41,175 nt of DNA from Acidimicrobiales bacterium (GTDB taxonomy: Bacteria > Actinomycetota > Acidimicrobiia > Acidimicrobiales > JACCXE01), in assembly GCA_035546775.1 (NCBI GenBank), contig DASZWD010000037.1:1-41175 (forward strand), written 5' to 3'. The notes under the pieces were generated by a model. That model was not told the DNA's origin and made no database searches. It saw nothing but the letters and a program-made list of their open reading frames with translations. Made by a program: the position numbers and the translations under genes. Below are positions 15,828 to 24,062 of the stretch, one piece after another. Position 1 is the first letter of the stretch; every line of letters starts with the position of its first letter.

Positions 15828-16673
15828 ATGCACCGGAGAGTTGTCATGGTCGCGGCCGCCCTGGTTCTCGTGGCCGGCGCGTGCGGCAAGGGCGCGGCCG
15901 ACGACAAGGCGGGCACGATCGCGCACGCACGCCGCACGACGACGACGTCGTCGACCACGCCGTCCACCGACGCCCCGACGTCCACCACCACCGCCGCCGG
16001 CGGCGCGTCGAAGACCACCGTGGCGGGGGCCACGGCAACCACCGCCAAGGCCGCGCCGGCCGCCGCGGGCGCGCCCACGGCGACCACCGCCGATCCCAAC
16101 GCCGTGCCGGGCCCGGCGGCGCCCGGCACCTACACCTACGCCCAATCGGGCTCGACCTCGCAGGGCAACCCGCCGGCCACGGGCACACTCGTCGTGTCGG
16201 GTGGCGGCCCGTCGCAGGTGTTCGCCCGCCACGTCGACGGCAGCAACGAGGGCGATCTCTACTTCACCTTCACCGCGCACGGGCCCGTCATCACCAAGGT
16301 GGTGCTGAAGCAGAGCGGTATCGCCATCAGCTGCTCGTTCGCGTCGCCCGTTCCGGCGCCCCCGTGGCCGCCGACCGCGGGCAGCCACTTCAGCGGCCAC
16401 GCCACGTGCGACAACGGGTTCACCGCCGACTTTTCCGGCTCCGTCGGCGGCCACGTGACCGATCACGTCGGTGGCACTTCGGTCGACGCCGTCGTCATCT
16501 CCTCGACGCTGCACGCCAGCGGCCAGGTCCTCGGCCAGCCCGTCGAGGTGACGGTGACCGACACCCAGCACTGGGCGCCGTCGCTGCGCGTGCCGACCTA
16601 CAGCCACGAAGTCGTCAGCGGACAGGTGTCGGGCGACGTCACGAGCAACCTGCTGAACACGTCTCCGCACTAG
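15828..16673 (+). CDS. Predicted lipoprotein with Thr/Ala-rich linker
   Basis: A 281-residue protein with a signal peptide and lipobox ending at Cys19 (LVAGAC), so it should be lipid-anchored on the outer face of the membrane. A long Thr/Ala-rich linker (about 30-95) leads to a folded domain from about 100 (PGTYTYAQSGSTS) containing two cysteines (ISCSFAS, ATCDNGF). The domain looks beta-rich and I do not recognise it. ATG 15846 is an alternative start. It is divergent from the TetR operon with just 19 bp between starts and has a probable leaderless promoter. Lipoprotein status is well supported; function is unknown. Confidence 0.75.
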   Translation: MHRRVVMVAAALVLVAGACGKGAADDKAGTIAHARRTTTTSSTTPSTDAPTSTTTAAGGASKTTVAGATATTAKAAPAAAGAPTATTADPNAVPGPAAPGTYTYAQSGSTSQGNPPATGTLVVSGGGPSQVFARHVDGSNEGDLYFTFTAHGPVITKVVLKQSGIAISCSFASPVPAPPWPPTAGSHFSGHATCDNGFTADFSGSVGGHVTDHVGGTSVDAVVISSTLHASGQVLGQPVEVTVTDTQHWAPSLRVPTYSHEVVSGQVSGDVTSNLLNTSPH

Positions 16674-16695
16674 CGCCTCCACGAGTGGGTATGGC

Positions 16696-17088
16696 ATGCC
16701 CGTGTCCACAATGAAAACCCGTGAGAAGAAGCCGGGCCCGCTGCGGCGGTTGTTCGGCACCAAGCCCGAATCGACGGAGTCGCCCGGCGAAGCGACCGCG
16801 CCGCCGATCGAAGCGCTGCGCGCCGCCGCCGCACCGGCCGAAGGCGTGACCGCACCGTCGCAGCCCGAGTCGCGGCCGCGTGCCACGAGCACCAAGGTGT
16901 CGGCGAAGCCGGCGGCGAGCGCCAAGCGACCGGCGGCGACGAAGAAGGCGGCGGCGAAGAAGGCGACACCGGCGAAGAAGACGACGGCGGCGAAGAAAGC
17001 CCCGGCCAAGAAGACGACGGCGGCGAAGAAAGCCCCGGCCAAGAAGGCGACCGCAAAGAAGGCGACCGCAAAGAAGGCGACCCGATGA
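16696..17088 (+). CDS. Histone H1-like Lys/Ala-rich DNA-binding protein
   Basis: A 130-residue protein. The first ~60 residues are mixed and proline-rich; from about 70 to the end it is almost pure Lys/Ala/Thr/Pro in PAKK and AKKAT units, like the C-terminal tails of bacterial H1-like and mycobacterial HupB proteins. The tail should be disordered, strongly basic and able to bind DNA or RNA non-specifically. No globular HU domain is present, so it is a tail-only version. The gene ends in an ATGA overlap with the small gene at 17085, suggesting the two products work together. The tail is encoded by tandem DNA repeats. A nucleoid role is inferred from composition. Confidence 0.65.
   Translation: MPVSTMKTREKKPGPLRRLFGTKPESTESPGEATAPPIEALRAAAAPAEGVTAPSQPESRPRATSTKVSAKPAASAKRPAATKKAAAKKATPAKKTTAAKKAPAKKTTAAKKAPAKKATAKKATAKKATR
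16981..17076 (+). repeat. Tandem repeats encoding the basic tail
   Basis: Two exact 33-bp units (16981-17013 and 17014-17046) are followed by two exact 15-bp units (GCGACCGCAAAGAAG at 17047-17061 and 17062-17076). All lie in frame inside the H1-like gene. Exact identity, including third codon positions, implies recent duplication and likely length variation between strains. Confidence 0.9.
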
Positions 17089-17354
17089 CCGAGCGCAACG
17101 TCGAAGAACCCGAAAACACGCCGGCCGGCGAGATCTTGGCGCCGATGGTCGAAGGTGACGACGACGCGCGGGAGCGGCCGCCGGTGGCACCGCCGAGCGC
17201 CCCGAAGCGGGACGAGCCGATCAACGTCCCGGACGACGTCGACACGGAGAACTCGCCTGCCGGGCAGATCCTGCGCCCGATGATGCCCCTCGCCGAGGAG
17301 CGCCGGCGAGACCTCGAAACGGTGAAGCGCGTCGAGGAGGAGCGCCGGCGCTAG
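17085..17354 (+). CDS. Small charged protein with two ENxPAGxILxPM repeats
   Basis: An 89-residue protein made of two related halves: ENTPAGEILAPMVEGDDDARE (about 9-29) and ENSPAGQILRPMMPLAEERRR (about 54-74), joined by a Pro-rich linker. It ends in a charged helix (VKRVEEERRR). I know no named family. The ATG overlaps the H1-like gene's stop (ATGA), so the two are coupled. The repeated PAGxILxPM could be a short docking motif. A strong hairpin terminator follows directly. Confidence 0.6.
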   Translation: MTERNVEEPENTPAGEILAPMVEGDDDARERPPVAPPSAPKRDEPINVPDDVDTENSPAGQILRPMMPLAEERRRDLETVKRVEEERRR

Positions 17355-17361
17355 CGAACCC

Positions 17362-17400
17362 GTATGCGGATCGTGCCCCGTCAGGGCACGATCCGCATAC
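17362..17400. terminator. Bidirectional hairpin terminator
   Basis: GTATGCGGATCGTGCCC (17362-17378) pairs perfectly with 17384-17400 around the loop CGTCA. It fills the gap between two convergent genes (stops at 17354 and 17410). There is no U tract on either side, as is common in high-GC actinobacteria. Confidence 0.8.
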
Positions 17401-17409
17401 CGGTTGCGG

Positions 17410-17850
17410 CTACGCCCGGTCGATCAACCGTGACAAGACGATGACGGTCTTGGTCCGGTCGACGTGGGAGTTCGCCCGGATCGCCTCGAGCGTCTCCTCG
17501 AACTCGGCCATGTCGCGGGTGCGCAGCATCAACAGGGCGTCGGCCTCGCCGCTGACGGTGAACGCCTCGATCACCTGACCGAACGGCTCGACCAGGGCCT
17601 TGATGTCGGCGGGGGTCGTGCGGCCTGAGCAGAACAGCTCGACGAAGGTCTCGGTGACCTTGCCCTCGGCGTTGCGGTCGACGCGGGCGGCGTAGCCGAG
17701 GATCACGCCTGCATCCTCGAGCCGGTCGACCCGGCGCTTGACCGCGGGTGCCGACAACCCCACGTGCTCGCCGATGTCGGCGAAGCTCCGCCGGGCGTCT
17801 TGCACCAGCAACGCCACGATCTGGCGATCGATTTCGTCTCGTAGGGCCAC
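17410..17850 (-). CDS. Lrp/AsnC-family transcriptional regulator
   Basis: A 146-residue regulator from GTG 17850. The N-terminal helix-turn-helix (DEIDRQIVALLVQDARRSFADIGEHVGLSAPAVKRRVDRL) is followed by a RAM/AsnC ligand domain (AEGKVTETFVELF... to the end). An open frame runs far upstream, but GTG 17850 gives the normal family length and lies exactly 6 nt after a TATCGT -10, so the transcript is probably leaderless. An ACGCAA-N5-TTGCGT inverted repeat covers that -10, predicting autoregulation. The divergent operon degrades arginine/ornithine/proline. From memory, M. tuberculosis has a similar order of an AsnC regulator (Rv2324), an ADI-superfamily gene and rocD; that is recalled, not checked. 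Confidence 0.92.
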   Translation of the reverse strand: MALRDEIDRQIVALLVQDARRSFADIGEHVGLSAPAVKRRVDRLEDAGVILGYAARVDRNAEGKVTETFVELFCSGRTTPADIKALVEPFGQVIEAFTVSGEADALLMLRTRDMAEFEETLEAIRANSHVDRTKTVIVLSRLIDRA

Positions 17851-17851
17851 G

Positions 17852-17868
17852 ACGCAACGATATTGCGT
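17852..17868. promoter_or_regulatory. Lrp/AsnC operator overlapping the regulator's own -10
   Basis: ACGCAA (17852-17857) and TTGCGT (17863-17868) form a perfect inverted repeat with spacer CGATA. On the minus strand the centre includes TATCGT (17862-17857), a TAnnnT -10 placed 6 nt before the GTG start. The site is 20 bp from the -35 of the divergent promoter, so one bound regulator could affect both directions. Confidence 0.65.
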
Positions 17869-17887
17869 AGAACGCAGCGCGTACCCG

Positions 17888-17916
17888 TTGAGTGTGTCGC
17901 CCCGCGGCCGTACGTT
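17888..17916 (+). promoter_or_regulatory. Leaderless promoter of the arginine/proline operon
   Basis: TTGAGT (17888-17893), a 17-bp spacer and TACGTT (17911-17916) give good -35 and -10 elements. The ATG follows after exactly 6 nt, so transcription should begin at or next to the A of the start codon. No Shine-Dalgarno is present, consistent with leaderless translation. Confidence 0.65.
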
Positions 17917-17922
17917 CATTGC

Positions 17923-18777
17923 ATGGCAATGACTTCCACGGCTGCTCGCCACCCGCAGCCGGGCGACGCGTACCGCCCGCGGCGCGTGCTGATGTGCCGC
18001 CCCGACTATTTCGCCGTGTCCTACGAGATCAACCCGTGGATGCACACCGGCGTGCCCGTCGATCGCCGTCTCGCCATCCGCCAGTGGGAGTCGATCGTGC
18101 GCACCTACGAGGCGCTCGGCCACACCGTGGAGTTCGTCGAGCCGGTGCTCGGCCTGCCCGACATGGTCTTCGTCGCCAACGCCGGACTCGTGGTCGGCGG
18201 CTGCGTCTACCGCGCCAGGTTTCGCTACCGGCAGCGGCAGGGGGAAGAGGCGCCCTACACCGTGTGGTTCCGGCGCCACTTCGACCACGTGGTCCGGGCG
18301 ACGGAGGTCAACGAGGGCGAGGGCGATTTCGCCGTCGTGGGCGACACCGTGTTCGCCGGGTACGGCTTCCGCACCGACCTCGCGGCCCATGACGAGCTGC
18401 GCGCGCAACTGCACGTGCCCGTCGTCAGCCTGCGCCTGGTCGACCCGCGCTTCTACCACCTCGACACCGCGCTGGCCGTCCTGCGCGACGACCACGTCGC
18501 CTACTTCCCCGGGGCGTTCGACGCCGCGTCGCGCGCCGTGCTGGCGGAACGCTTTCCTGACGCCGTGCTTGTCGACGAACACGACGCCGAGGCGTTCGGG
18601 TGCAACGCGATGAGCGACGGCCACCACGTCGTCGTGTCCGCACAGGCGACGGGTTTCGTCGAGTCACTGCGGGCCGCGGGCTACGACCCGGTGCCGCTCG
18701 ACACCAGCGAGTTGCGCAAGGCGGGCGGCAGCGTGAAGTGCTGCACCCTGGAGCTTCGGGAGAACGACCATGAGTGA
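17923..18777 (+). CDS. Arginine deiminase-superfamily amidinohydrolase (dimethylargininase / arginine dihydrolase-like)
   Basis: A 284-residue beta/alpha-propeller guanidino-modifying enzyme. The expected catalytic set is visible: acidic residues in NEGEGDF (Glu131/Glu133/Asp135), His179 in RFYHLDTAL and the nucleophile Cys273 (or Cys274) in GGSVKCCTLEL. An N-terminal substrate segment has DMVFVANAGLVV. Such enzymes hydrolyse arginine or methylated arginine. It is followed directly by ornithine aminotransferase and PutA, so a product feeding ornithine is expected: either citrulline by a DDAH/ADI reaction, or ornithine directly as with the arginine dihydrolases ArgZ/AgrE. No ornithine carbamoyltransferase or carbamate kinase is nearby, which favours direct ornithine formation; that is inference. 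The stop overlaps rocD by 8 nt. Confidence 0.85.
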   Translation: MAMTSTAARHPQPGDAYRPRRVLMCRPDYFAVSYEINPWMHTGVPVDRRLAIRQWESIVRTYEALGHTVEFVEPVLGLPDMVFVANAGLVVGGCVYRARFRYRQRQGEEAPYTVWFRRHFDHVVRATEVNEGEGDFAVVGDTVFAGYGFRTDLAAHDELRAQLHVPVVSLRLVDPRFYHLDTALAVLRDDHVAYFPGAFDAASRAVLAERFPDAVLVDEHDAEAFGCNAMSDGHHVVVSAQATGFVESLRAAGYDPVPLDTSELRKAGGSVKCCTLELRENDHE

Positions 18778-20011
18778 TGTGCTGGCCCCGGCCACCGCCG
18801 GAGGCAACGTGCTGGCGACCGATCTCGAGTGGCAGCACGCGGCGCACAACTACAAGCCGCTGCCCGTCACGCTCAGCCGCGCCGAAGGCGCGTGGGTGTG
18901 GGACACCGACGGCCGCCGGTACCTCGACATGCTCGCCGGTTACTCGGCGCTCAACTTCGGCCATCGTCACCCGGCCCTCGTCGCCGCCGCGCACGCGCAG
19001 CTCGACAAGCTGACGCTCACGGCGCGCGCCTTTTCCAACGAAACCCTCGGCCCCTTCGCCGCCCAGCTGGCGGCGCTGTGTCGCAAGGACGCCGTCGTGC
19101 CGATGAACACCGGCGCCGAAGCGGTCGAGACGGCGATCAAGGTGGCGCGCCGGTGGGGCTACGAACGCAAGGGCATCGCCCCGAACGCGGCGACGATCAT
19201 CGTGTTCGACCACAACTTCCACGGTCGCACCACGACGATCATCGGGTTCTCCTCCGACGACGACACCAAGGACGGCTTCGGTCCGTTCACGCCTGGCTTC
19301 CGGCGGGTGCGCTACGGCGACATCGGCGCCGTCGCCGCCGCCATCGACGACACCGTCGCCGCCGTGCTGGTCGAGCCGATTCAGGGCGAGGCGGGCGTCG
19401 TCATCCCGCCCGACGGGTTCCTGCCAGCACTGCGCGACCTGTGCCGCACGTACAACATCTTGATGATCGCCGACGAGGTGCAGTCGGGCTTCGGGCGTAC
19501 CGGTCGGATGTTCGCCTGCGATCACGAAGACGTCGTGCCCGACATGTACATCCTCGGCAAGGCGCTCGGTGGCGGCATCGTCCCGCTGTCGGCCGTCGTC
19601 GCCGACTGGGACATCCTCAGCGTGCTCACGCCCGGTTCACACGGCTCGACCTTCGGCGGCAATCCGCTGGCGTGTGCGGTCGGATTGGCGGTGATCGACC
19701 TCGTGCGCGACGGAACGCTGTTTGCCCACGCGGCGGCGCTCGAACCCGTCCTGCGCGACGGGCTGCGCAACCTGCTCGGCTTCGGCATCGACGCCGTGCG
19801 CGTGCGCGGCTTGTGGGCCGGCGTCGATCTGTCCGCCGAGATGGGTACTGGTCGCGCGATGGCCGAACAACTCCTCGCCCGCGGGGTGCTGTCCAAGGAC
19901 ACGCACGGCCAGACGCTGCGGTTGTCGCCGCCCCTCACCATCAGTGCCGACGAGTTGGCGTGGGGGCTTGAGAGAATCGGCGAATCGTTAGCGCATCTGC
20001 GAAGAGCATGA
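18770..20011 (+). CDS. rocD: Ornithine aminotransferase
   Basis: A 413-residue class III PLP aminotransferase. Motifs include MLAGYSALNFGHRHP (about 44-58), MNTGAEAVETAIK, FDHNFHGRT, the PLP-binding Asp in MIADEVQSGFGRTG and the Schiff-base Lys264 in YILGKALGGG. MLAGYSALNFGH and FHGRTTTIIGFS are characteristic of ornithine delta-aminotransferase rather than acetylornithine aminotransferase. It converts ornithine and 2-oxoglutarate to glutamate-5-semialdehyde and glutamate, the substrate of the P5C dehydrogenase half of the next gene. It overlaps the upstream hydrolase by 8 nt and PutA by 4 nt (ATGA), so the three enzymes are made together. Confidence 0.93.
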   Translation: MSDVLAPATAGGNVLATDLEWQHAAHNYKPLPVTLSRAEGAWVWDTDGRRYLDMLAGYSALNFGHRHPALVAAAHAQLDKLTLTARAFSNETLGPFAAQLAALCRKDAVVPMNTGAEAVETAIKVARRWGYERKGIAPNAATIIVFDHNFHGRTTTIIGFSSDDDTKDGFGPFTPGFRRVRYGDIGAVAAAIDDTVAAVLVEPIQGEAGVVIPPDGFLPALRDLCRTYNILMIADEVQSGFGRTGRMFACDHEDVVPDMYILGKALGGGIVPLSAVVADWDILSVLTPGSHGSTFGGNPLACAVGLAVIDLVRDGTLFAHAAALEPVLRDGLRNLLGFGIDAVRVRGLWAGVDLSAEMGTGRAMAEQLLARGVLSKDTHGQTLRLSPPLTISADELAWGLERIGESLAHLRRA

Positions 20012-23000
20012 ACCGCGATCCGGTCCTCGTCGAGGAAGCCGTCGCGCTCGCCGCCACGTTGTTGGCAGCGGCGCAGCGCAACGAGAGCCGGGCCCAGCGC
20101 CGTCACCGCAAGCGCATGGCGCGCATGCTTGCCGACGAGGAATCCCGTCGCTTCACGCTGGAGCTGGCCGACGAGGTGCTGCGGATTCACGATGCCAAGC
20201 GCGCCGCGCAACGGCTGCGCGAAGTCCTCGCCGAAGGCGCGCCGCCCTTCCTCGGTCCGGTCGACCGGCTGCTGCTACGGACGGGGGCGACGGCGGCGCG
20301 GGTGCTACCGCGCGTCGTGATGCCGATGGTCGCGGATCGCGTGCGGCGCGAGACCGACTCGGTGCTGTTGCCCGCCGAGGAACCGAAGCTGGCGGCGCGG
20401 GTGCGTGGGCACGCGGCGCAGCACATTCACATGAACGTCAACCTGTTGGGCGAGGCGATCCTCGGGGAGGACGAGGCGCGCCAGCGCGTCGACGACGTTA
20501 GAGCCTTGCTCGACCGCGACCACGTGGACTACGTGTCGGTGAAGATCTCGGCGATCTGCTCGCAGCTCGACGTGCTGGCTTTCGACGCCAGCGTGCGCCG
20601 CATCACGGAGCGGTTGCGCGTGCTGTACCGCGCGGCGCGCACGCCGACGGGGGTCCCCGACAAGTTCGTGAACCTCGACATGGAGGAGTACCGCGACCTG
20701 CACCTCACGGTCGCGGCGTTCCGTACGGTGCTCGACGAAGACGAGTTCGCGTCGCTCGACGCCGGCATCGTGCTCCAGGCCTACCTCCCCGATTCGTACG
20801 CGGTGCTCGTCGAGTTGTGCGAGTGGGCGGCGCAGCGCCACGCCCGCGGCGGCGGTCGCATCAAGATCCGGATCGTCAAGGGGGCCAACCTGGCGATGGA
20901 GCACGTCGACGCCGAGATGCACGGCTGGGTGGCGGCGCCCTTCGACAACAAGGCCGACGTCGACGCCAACTACAAGCGCATGCTCGACGTCGTGCTGCGC
21001 CCGCAATATGCGGAGGCCGTGCGCGTCGGGGTGGCGTCGCACAACCTCTTCGACGTGGCGTGGGCCCTCACGCTGCGCAAGCACTACGGCGCCGAGGACC
21101 GTCTCGAAATCGAGATGCTCGAAGGCATGGCGCCGCCGCAGTCGGAGGCGGTCGCCGACGCAGCCGGCGGCCTGCTGCTCTACGGGCCGGCCACGCGCGC
21201 CGGCGACCTCGAACCGGCCGTCGCCTACCTGGCGCGCCGTCTCGACGAGAACGCCGCCCCCGAGAACTTCCTCCACGCGTTGTTCTCGATGACGCCGGGA
21301 TCCGAGTCGTGGCAGACCGAAGAGGCGCGCTTTCGCGAGGCCGTGCGCGCCCGCCATCTGGCGCCGCCCCGACCGCGCCGCCGTCAGGACCGGTTGGTGC
21401 CCCACGAGCGCAACGCCGCTCCCACGTCCTTCGCCAACGAACCCGACACTGACTTCACCTCCGCGGTCAACCGCCGCTGGATCAACGATCAATTGATGCA
21501 CTGGAGCGACACCTACAAGCCGGTGCACGTCGCCGTCGCCGACGTCGATGCCGCGGTGGCGCGCGCCCGTGCCGCCTCCGCCGCCTGGCGCGCCCGTGGC
21601 GATCGCGCCGACATCCTGCGCCGCGTCGCCGACGAGATGGCCGTGCATCGCGGCGAGACGATCGCGGCGATGGCCCACACCGCCGGCAAGACCGTCGCCG
21701 AGGGCGACACGGAAGTGTCCGAGGCCGTTGACTTCGCCCGCTACTACGCGGCGACGATCCCAGTCGTCCCGGGTGCGACGTTCGAGCCCTACGGCGTGGT
21801 GGCGGTGGCCTCGCCGTGGAACTTCCCCTACGCCATCCCGGCCGGCGGCGTGCTGGCGGCCTTGGCGGCGGGCGCGGCGGTGATCCTGAAGCCGGCACCG
21901 CAAACGCGGGCGATCGCCGCCCTCGTCGTCGAGCACTGCCATCGCGCCGGCGTGCCTGCCGATGTCGTGCAGTTCGTGCCCTGCGACGACGACGACGCCG
22001 GGAAGCGTCTCATCACCCACGACGACGTCGACGCGGTGGTGCTCACGGGATCGTGGGAGACGGCGCGCCTGTTCCGGTCGTGGAAGCCGCGCCTGGCGCT
22101 GCACGCGGAGACGAGCGGCAAGAACGCCATCGTTGTGACGGCGGCGGCCGACCTCGACGGCGCCATCCGCGACCTCGTGCGCAGCGCTTTCGGTCACGCC
22201 GGTCAGAAGTGCTCGGCCGCCAGCCTCGGCATTCTCGAGTCTTCGGTGTACGACGACGGGCGCTTCCTCGATCGCCTTGCCGATGCGGTGCGGTCGTTGC
22301 GCGTCGGCCCGGCGACCGACGTCGACTCGACGATCGGCCCGCTCATCGAACCCGCGAGTGGTCCGCTGCTACGCGCGTTCACCCAACTCGACGACGGCGA
22401 GTCCTGGCTCGTCGAGCCGCGCCAGATCGACGACCGCACGTGGACGCCGGGCGTGAAGCTGGGCGTCACCGACCGCTCCTGGTTCCACACGGCCGAATGC
22501 TTCGGCCCCGTGCTCGGCCTCATGCGGGCGCGCGACCTCGACTCGGCGATCCGGTTGCAGAACCACACGCCTTTCGGGCTGACCGCCGGGTTGCAGTCGC
22601 TCGACCCCGCCGAGATCGAGCGCTGGATCGACCGCGTCGACGCCGGCAACCTGTATGTCAACCGCGCCATCACCGGGGCCATCGTGCGCCGCCAGCCCTT
22701 CGGTGGGTGGAAGCGCTCGGCGATGGGTCCGGGAGCCAAGGCCGGTGGACCCAACTACGTAGCGTCGATGGGCCACTGGCGCGACGACGACGCCGACCGC
22801 ACGCCGGATTACGCGTCGGCGTGGGCGCTGCACTTCGCGGTGGAGCACGACCCGTCAGGTCTCGCGGCGGAGTCGAACGTCTTCCGCTACGTGCCGTACC
22901 ACCGCCCCGTCGTGGTGCGCGTCGGCGACGGTGCGAGCGAGCGCGACGTCCAACGCTGTCAGCTCGCGGCGCGCGTCGCCGGTGTCACCCTTGTCATCGC

Positions 23001-23247
23001 CCGCGACAGTGACGACGAGTTCATCGCTCGCGTGCGCAAGCTGCGCGCCGGCAAGGTGCGCGTCCTCGGGCGCGTCGCCGACGCGATCTACGCCGCGTGC
23101 GACGACGCCGGCATCCCGATCGACGACGCGCCGGTCTCCGCCGTCGGCCGTATCGAGATGCTGCGGTGGGTGCGCGAGCAGTCCGTCACGCAGACGATGC
23201 ACCGCTATGGCAACGTGCGTAGCCATGCCCAGCGACAATCCGTCTGA
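20008..23247 (+). CDS. putA: Bifunctional proline dehydrogenase / delta-1-pyrroline-5-carboxylate dehydrogenase
   Basis: A 1079-residue PutA. The N-terminal FAD-dependent proline dehydrogenase barrel spans about 95-450 (YVSVKISAICSQ, IRIVKGANLAMEH, LEIEMLEGMAPPQSEAV). The P5C dehydrogenase follows at about 500-930, with VVAVASPWNFPYAIP, LHAETSGKNAI and the nucleophile Cys735 in HAGQKCSAASL. The last ~100 residues form the conserved PutA C-terminal domain ending RIEMLRWVREQS...HRYGN. No ribbon-helix-helix DNA-binding domain is present, so it is not a self-regulating PutA; the AsnC regulator probably controls it. It oxidises proline to glutamate with channelled P5C and also takes glutamate semialdehyde from RocD. 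ATGA-coupled to rocD. Confidence 0.95.
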   Translation: MNRDPVLVEEAVALAATLLAAAQRNESRAQRRHRKRMARMLADEESRRFTLELADEVLRIHDAKRAAQRLREVLAEGAPPFLGPVDRLLLRTGATAARVLPRVVMPMVADRVRRETDSVLLPAEEPKLAARVRGHAAQHIHMNVNLLGEAILGEDEARQRVDDVRALLDRDHVDYVSVKISAICSQLDVLAFDASVRRITERLRVLYRAARTPTGVPDKFVNLDMEEYRDLHLTVAAFRTVLDEDEFASLDAGIVLQAYLPDSYAVLVELCEWAAQRHARGGGRIKIRIVKGANLAMEHVDAEMHGWVAAPFDNKADVDANYKRMLDVVLRPQYAEAVRVGVASHNLFDVAWALTLRKHYGAEDRLEIEMLEGMAPPQSEAVADAAGGLLLYGPATRAGDLEPAVAYLARRLDENAAPENFLHALFSMTPGSESWQTEEARFREAVRARHLAPPRPRRRQDRLVPHERNAAPTSFANEPDTDFTSAVNRRWINDQLMHWSDTYKPVHVAVADVDAAVARARAASAAWRARGDRADILRRVADEMAVHRGETIAAMAHTAGKTVAEGDTEVSEAVDFARYYAATIPVVPGATFEPYGVVAVASPWNFPYAIPAGGVLAALAAGAAVILKPAPQTRAIAALVVEHCHRAGVPADVVQFVPCDDDDAGKRLITHDDVDAVVLTGSWETARLFRSWKPRLALHAETSGKNAIVVTAAADLDGAIRDLVRSAFGHAGQKCSAASLGILESSVYDDGRFLDRLADAVRSLRVGPATDVDSTIGPLIEPASGPLLRAFTQLDDGESWLVEPRQIDDRTWTPGVKLGVTDRSWFHTAECFGPVLGLMRARDLDSAIRLQNHTPFGLTAGLQSLDPAEIERWIDRVDAGNLYVNRAITGAIVRRQPFGGWKRSAMGPGAKAGGPNYVASMGHWRDDDADRTPDYASAWALHFAVEHDPSGLAAESNVFRYVPYHRPVVVRVGDGASERDVQRCQLAARVAGVTLVIARDSDDEFIARVRKLRAGKVRVLGRVADAIYAACDDAGIPIDDAPVSAVGRIEMLRWVREQSVTQTMHRYGNVRSHAQRQSV

Positions 23248-24046
23248 CGTAGTTCTGCTCGACAAGCTGACCCCGGAGATCACGCAGCTCACGCTGAACC
23301 GCCCCGACAAGCTCAACGCCATGAACGACGCGCTCGTCAACCGCCTCTACGAGCGCTGCGACGAGATCGAAGACGACCCGGAGTGCCGCGTCGTCATCCT
23401 CACCGGCCAGGGCCGCGGCTTCTGCGCCGGGCTCGACCTCACCGGCTTCGGCGCCGCGCCGCGGCAAAAGGGGTGGGGCGGTCCGGGCGCGGGACTGGCG
23501 GTGCAGCAGCACATCGCGGGGCTCATCCCGCGGCTGCGGGCCCTGCGCCAGCCCGTAATCGCCGCGGTCAACGGTCCGTGCGCCGGCGGCGGCTTGGCGC
23601 TGGCGCTGGCGTCGGATGTGCGCGTGTGTTCGGAGAGCGCCCGCTTCAACGTGGCGTTCGTCCGCATCGGCCTGTCGGGTTGCGACGTCGGCGTGTCGTG
23701 GTTGCTGCCGCGGCTCATCGGCGCCTCGCGGGCGACCGAGATGATGCTGACCGGCCGGCTGATCACCGCGGCCGAAGCCGACAAGTACGGACTCGTGAGC
23801 GAAGTCGTCCCGGACGGCGAGACGGTGAACGCCGCCCTCAACGTCGCCACCCAGATCGTCGCCAACTCGCCCTTCGGCGTGTGGATGACGAAAGAGGCGT
23901 CGTGGGCCAGCCGCGAGATCCCGTCGCTCCAGGCCGCCATCGACCTGGAGAACCGCACGCAGATCCTGTCGTCGTTCAGCGAGGACCAGCGCGAGGCCAT
24001 CGGCGCCTTCTTGCAGAAGCGGCCTGCCAACTATCAGCGCCGCTAA
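23225..24046 (+). CDS. Enoyl-CoA hydratase/isomerase (crotonase) family protein
   Basis: A 273-residue crotonase. It has LTLNRPDKLNAMN, the oxyanion-hole segments GRGFCAGLDL and NGPCAGGGLALALASD, and the trimerisation-side FGVWMTKEA. The catalytic loop reads FNVAFVRIGLSGCDVGVSWLL: the position usually holding the first hydratase Glu (of PE) appears to be Phe/Val, and Asp in GCDVG is a candidate acid. This variant is common in actinobacterial EchA proteins, so the exact reaction (hydratase, isomerase or hydrolase) is uncertain. ATG 23225 overlaps PutA by 23 nt, linking it to the catabolic operon; longer upstream starts are PutA shadow. Confidence 0.87.
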   Translation: MPSDNPSDVVLLDKLTPEITQLTLNRPDKLNAMNDALVNRLYERCDEIEDDPECRVVILTGQGRGFCAGLDLTGFGAAPRQKGWGGPGAGLAVQQHIAGLIPRLRALRQPVIAAVNGPCAGGGLALALASDVRVCSESARFNVAFVRIGLSGCDVGVSWLLPRLIGASRATEMMLTGRLITAAEADKYGLVSEVVPDGETVNAALNVATQIVANSPFGVWMTKEASWASREIPSLQAAIDLENRTQILSSFSEDQREAIGAFLQKRPANYQRR

Positions 24047-24062
24047 GTGGTTCACTTTGCCT

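Noticed and set aside
16981-17076. CRISPR-like tandem array
   Set aside because: Units are contiguous, in frame and encode a Lys/Ala tail; there are no spacers and no cas genes.
17362-17400. Attachment site or palindrome related to the DUF559 cassettes
   Set aside because: Its sequence shares no CTTCTG tip and it sits exactly between convergent genes as a terminator would.
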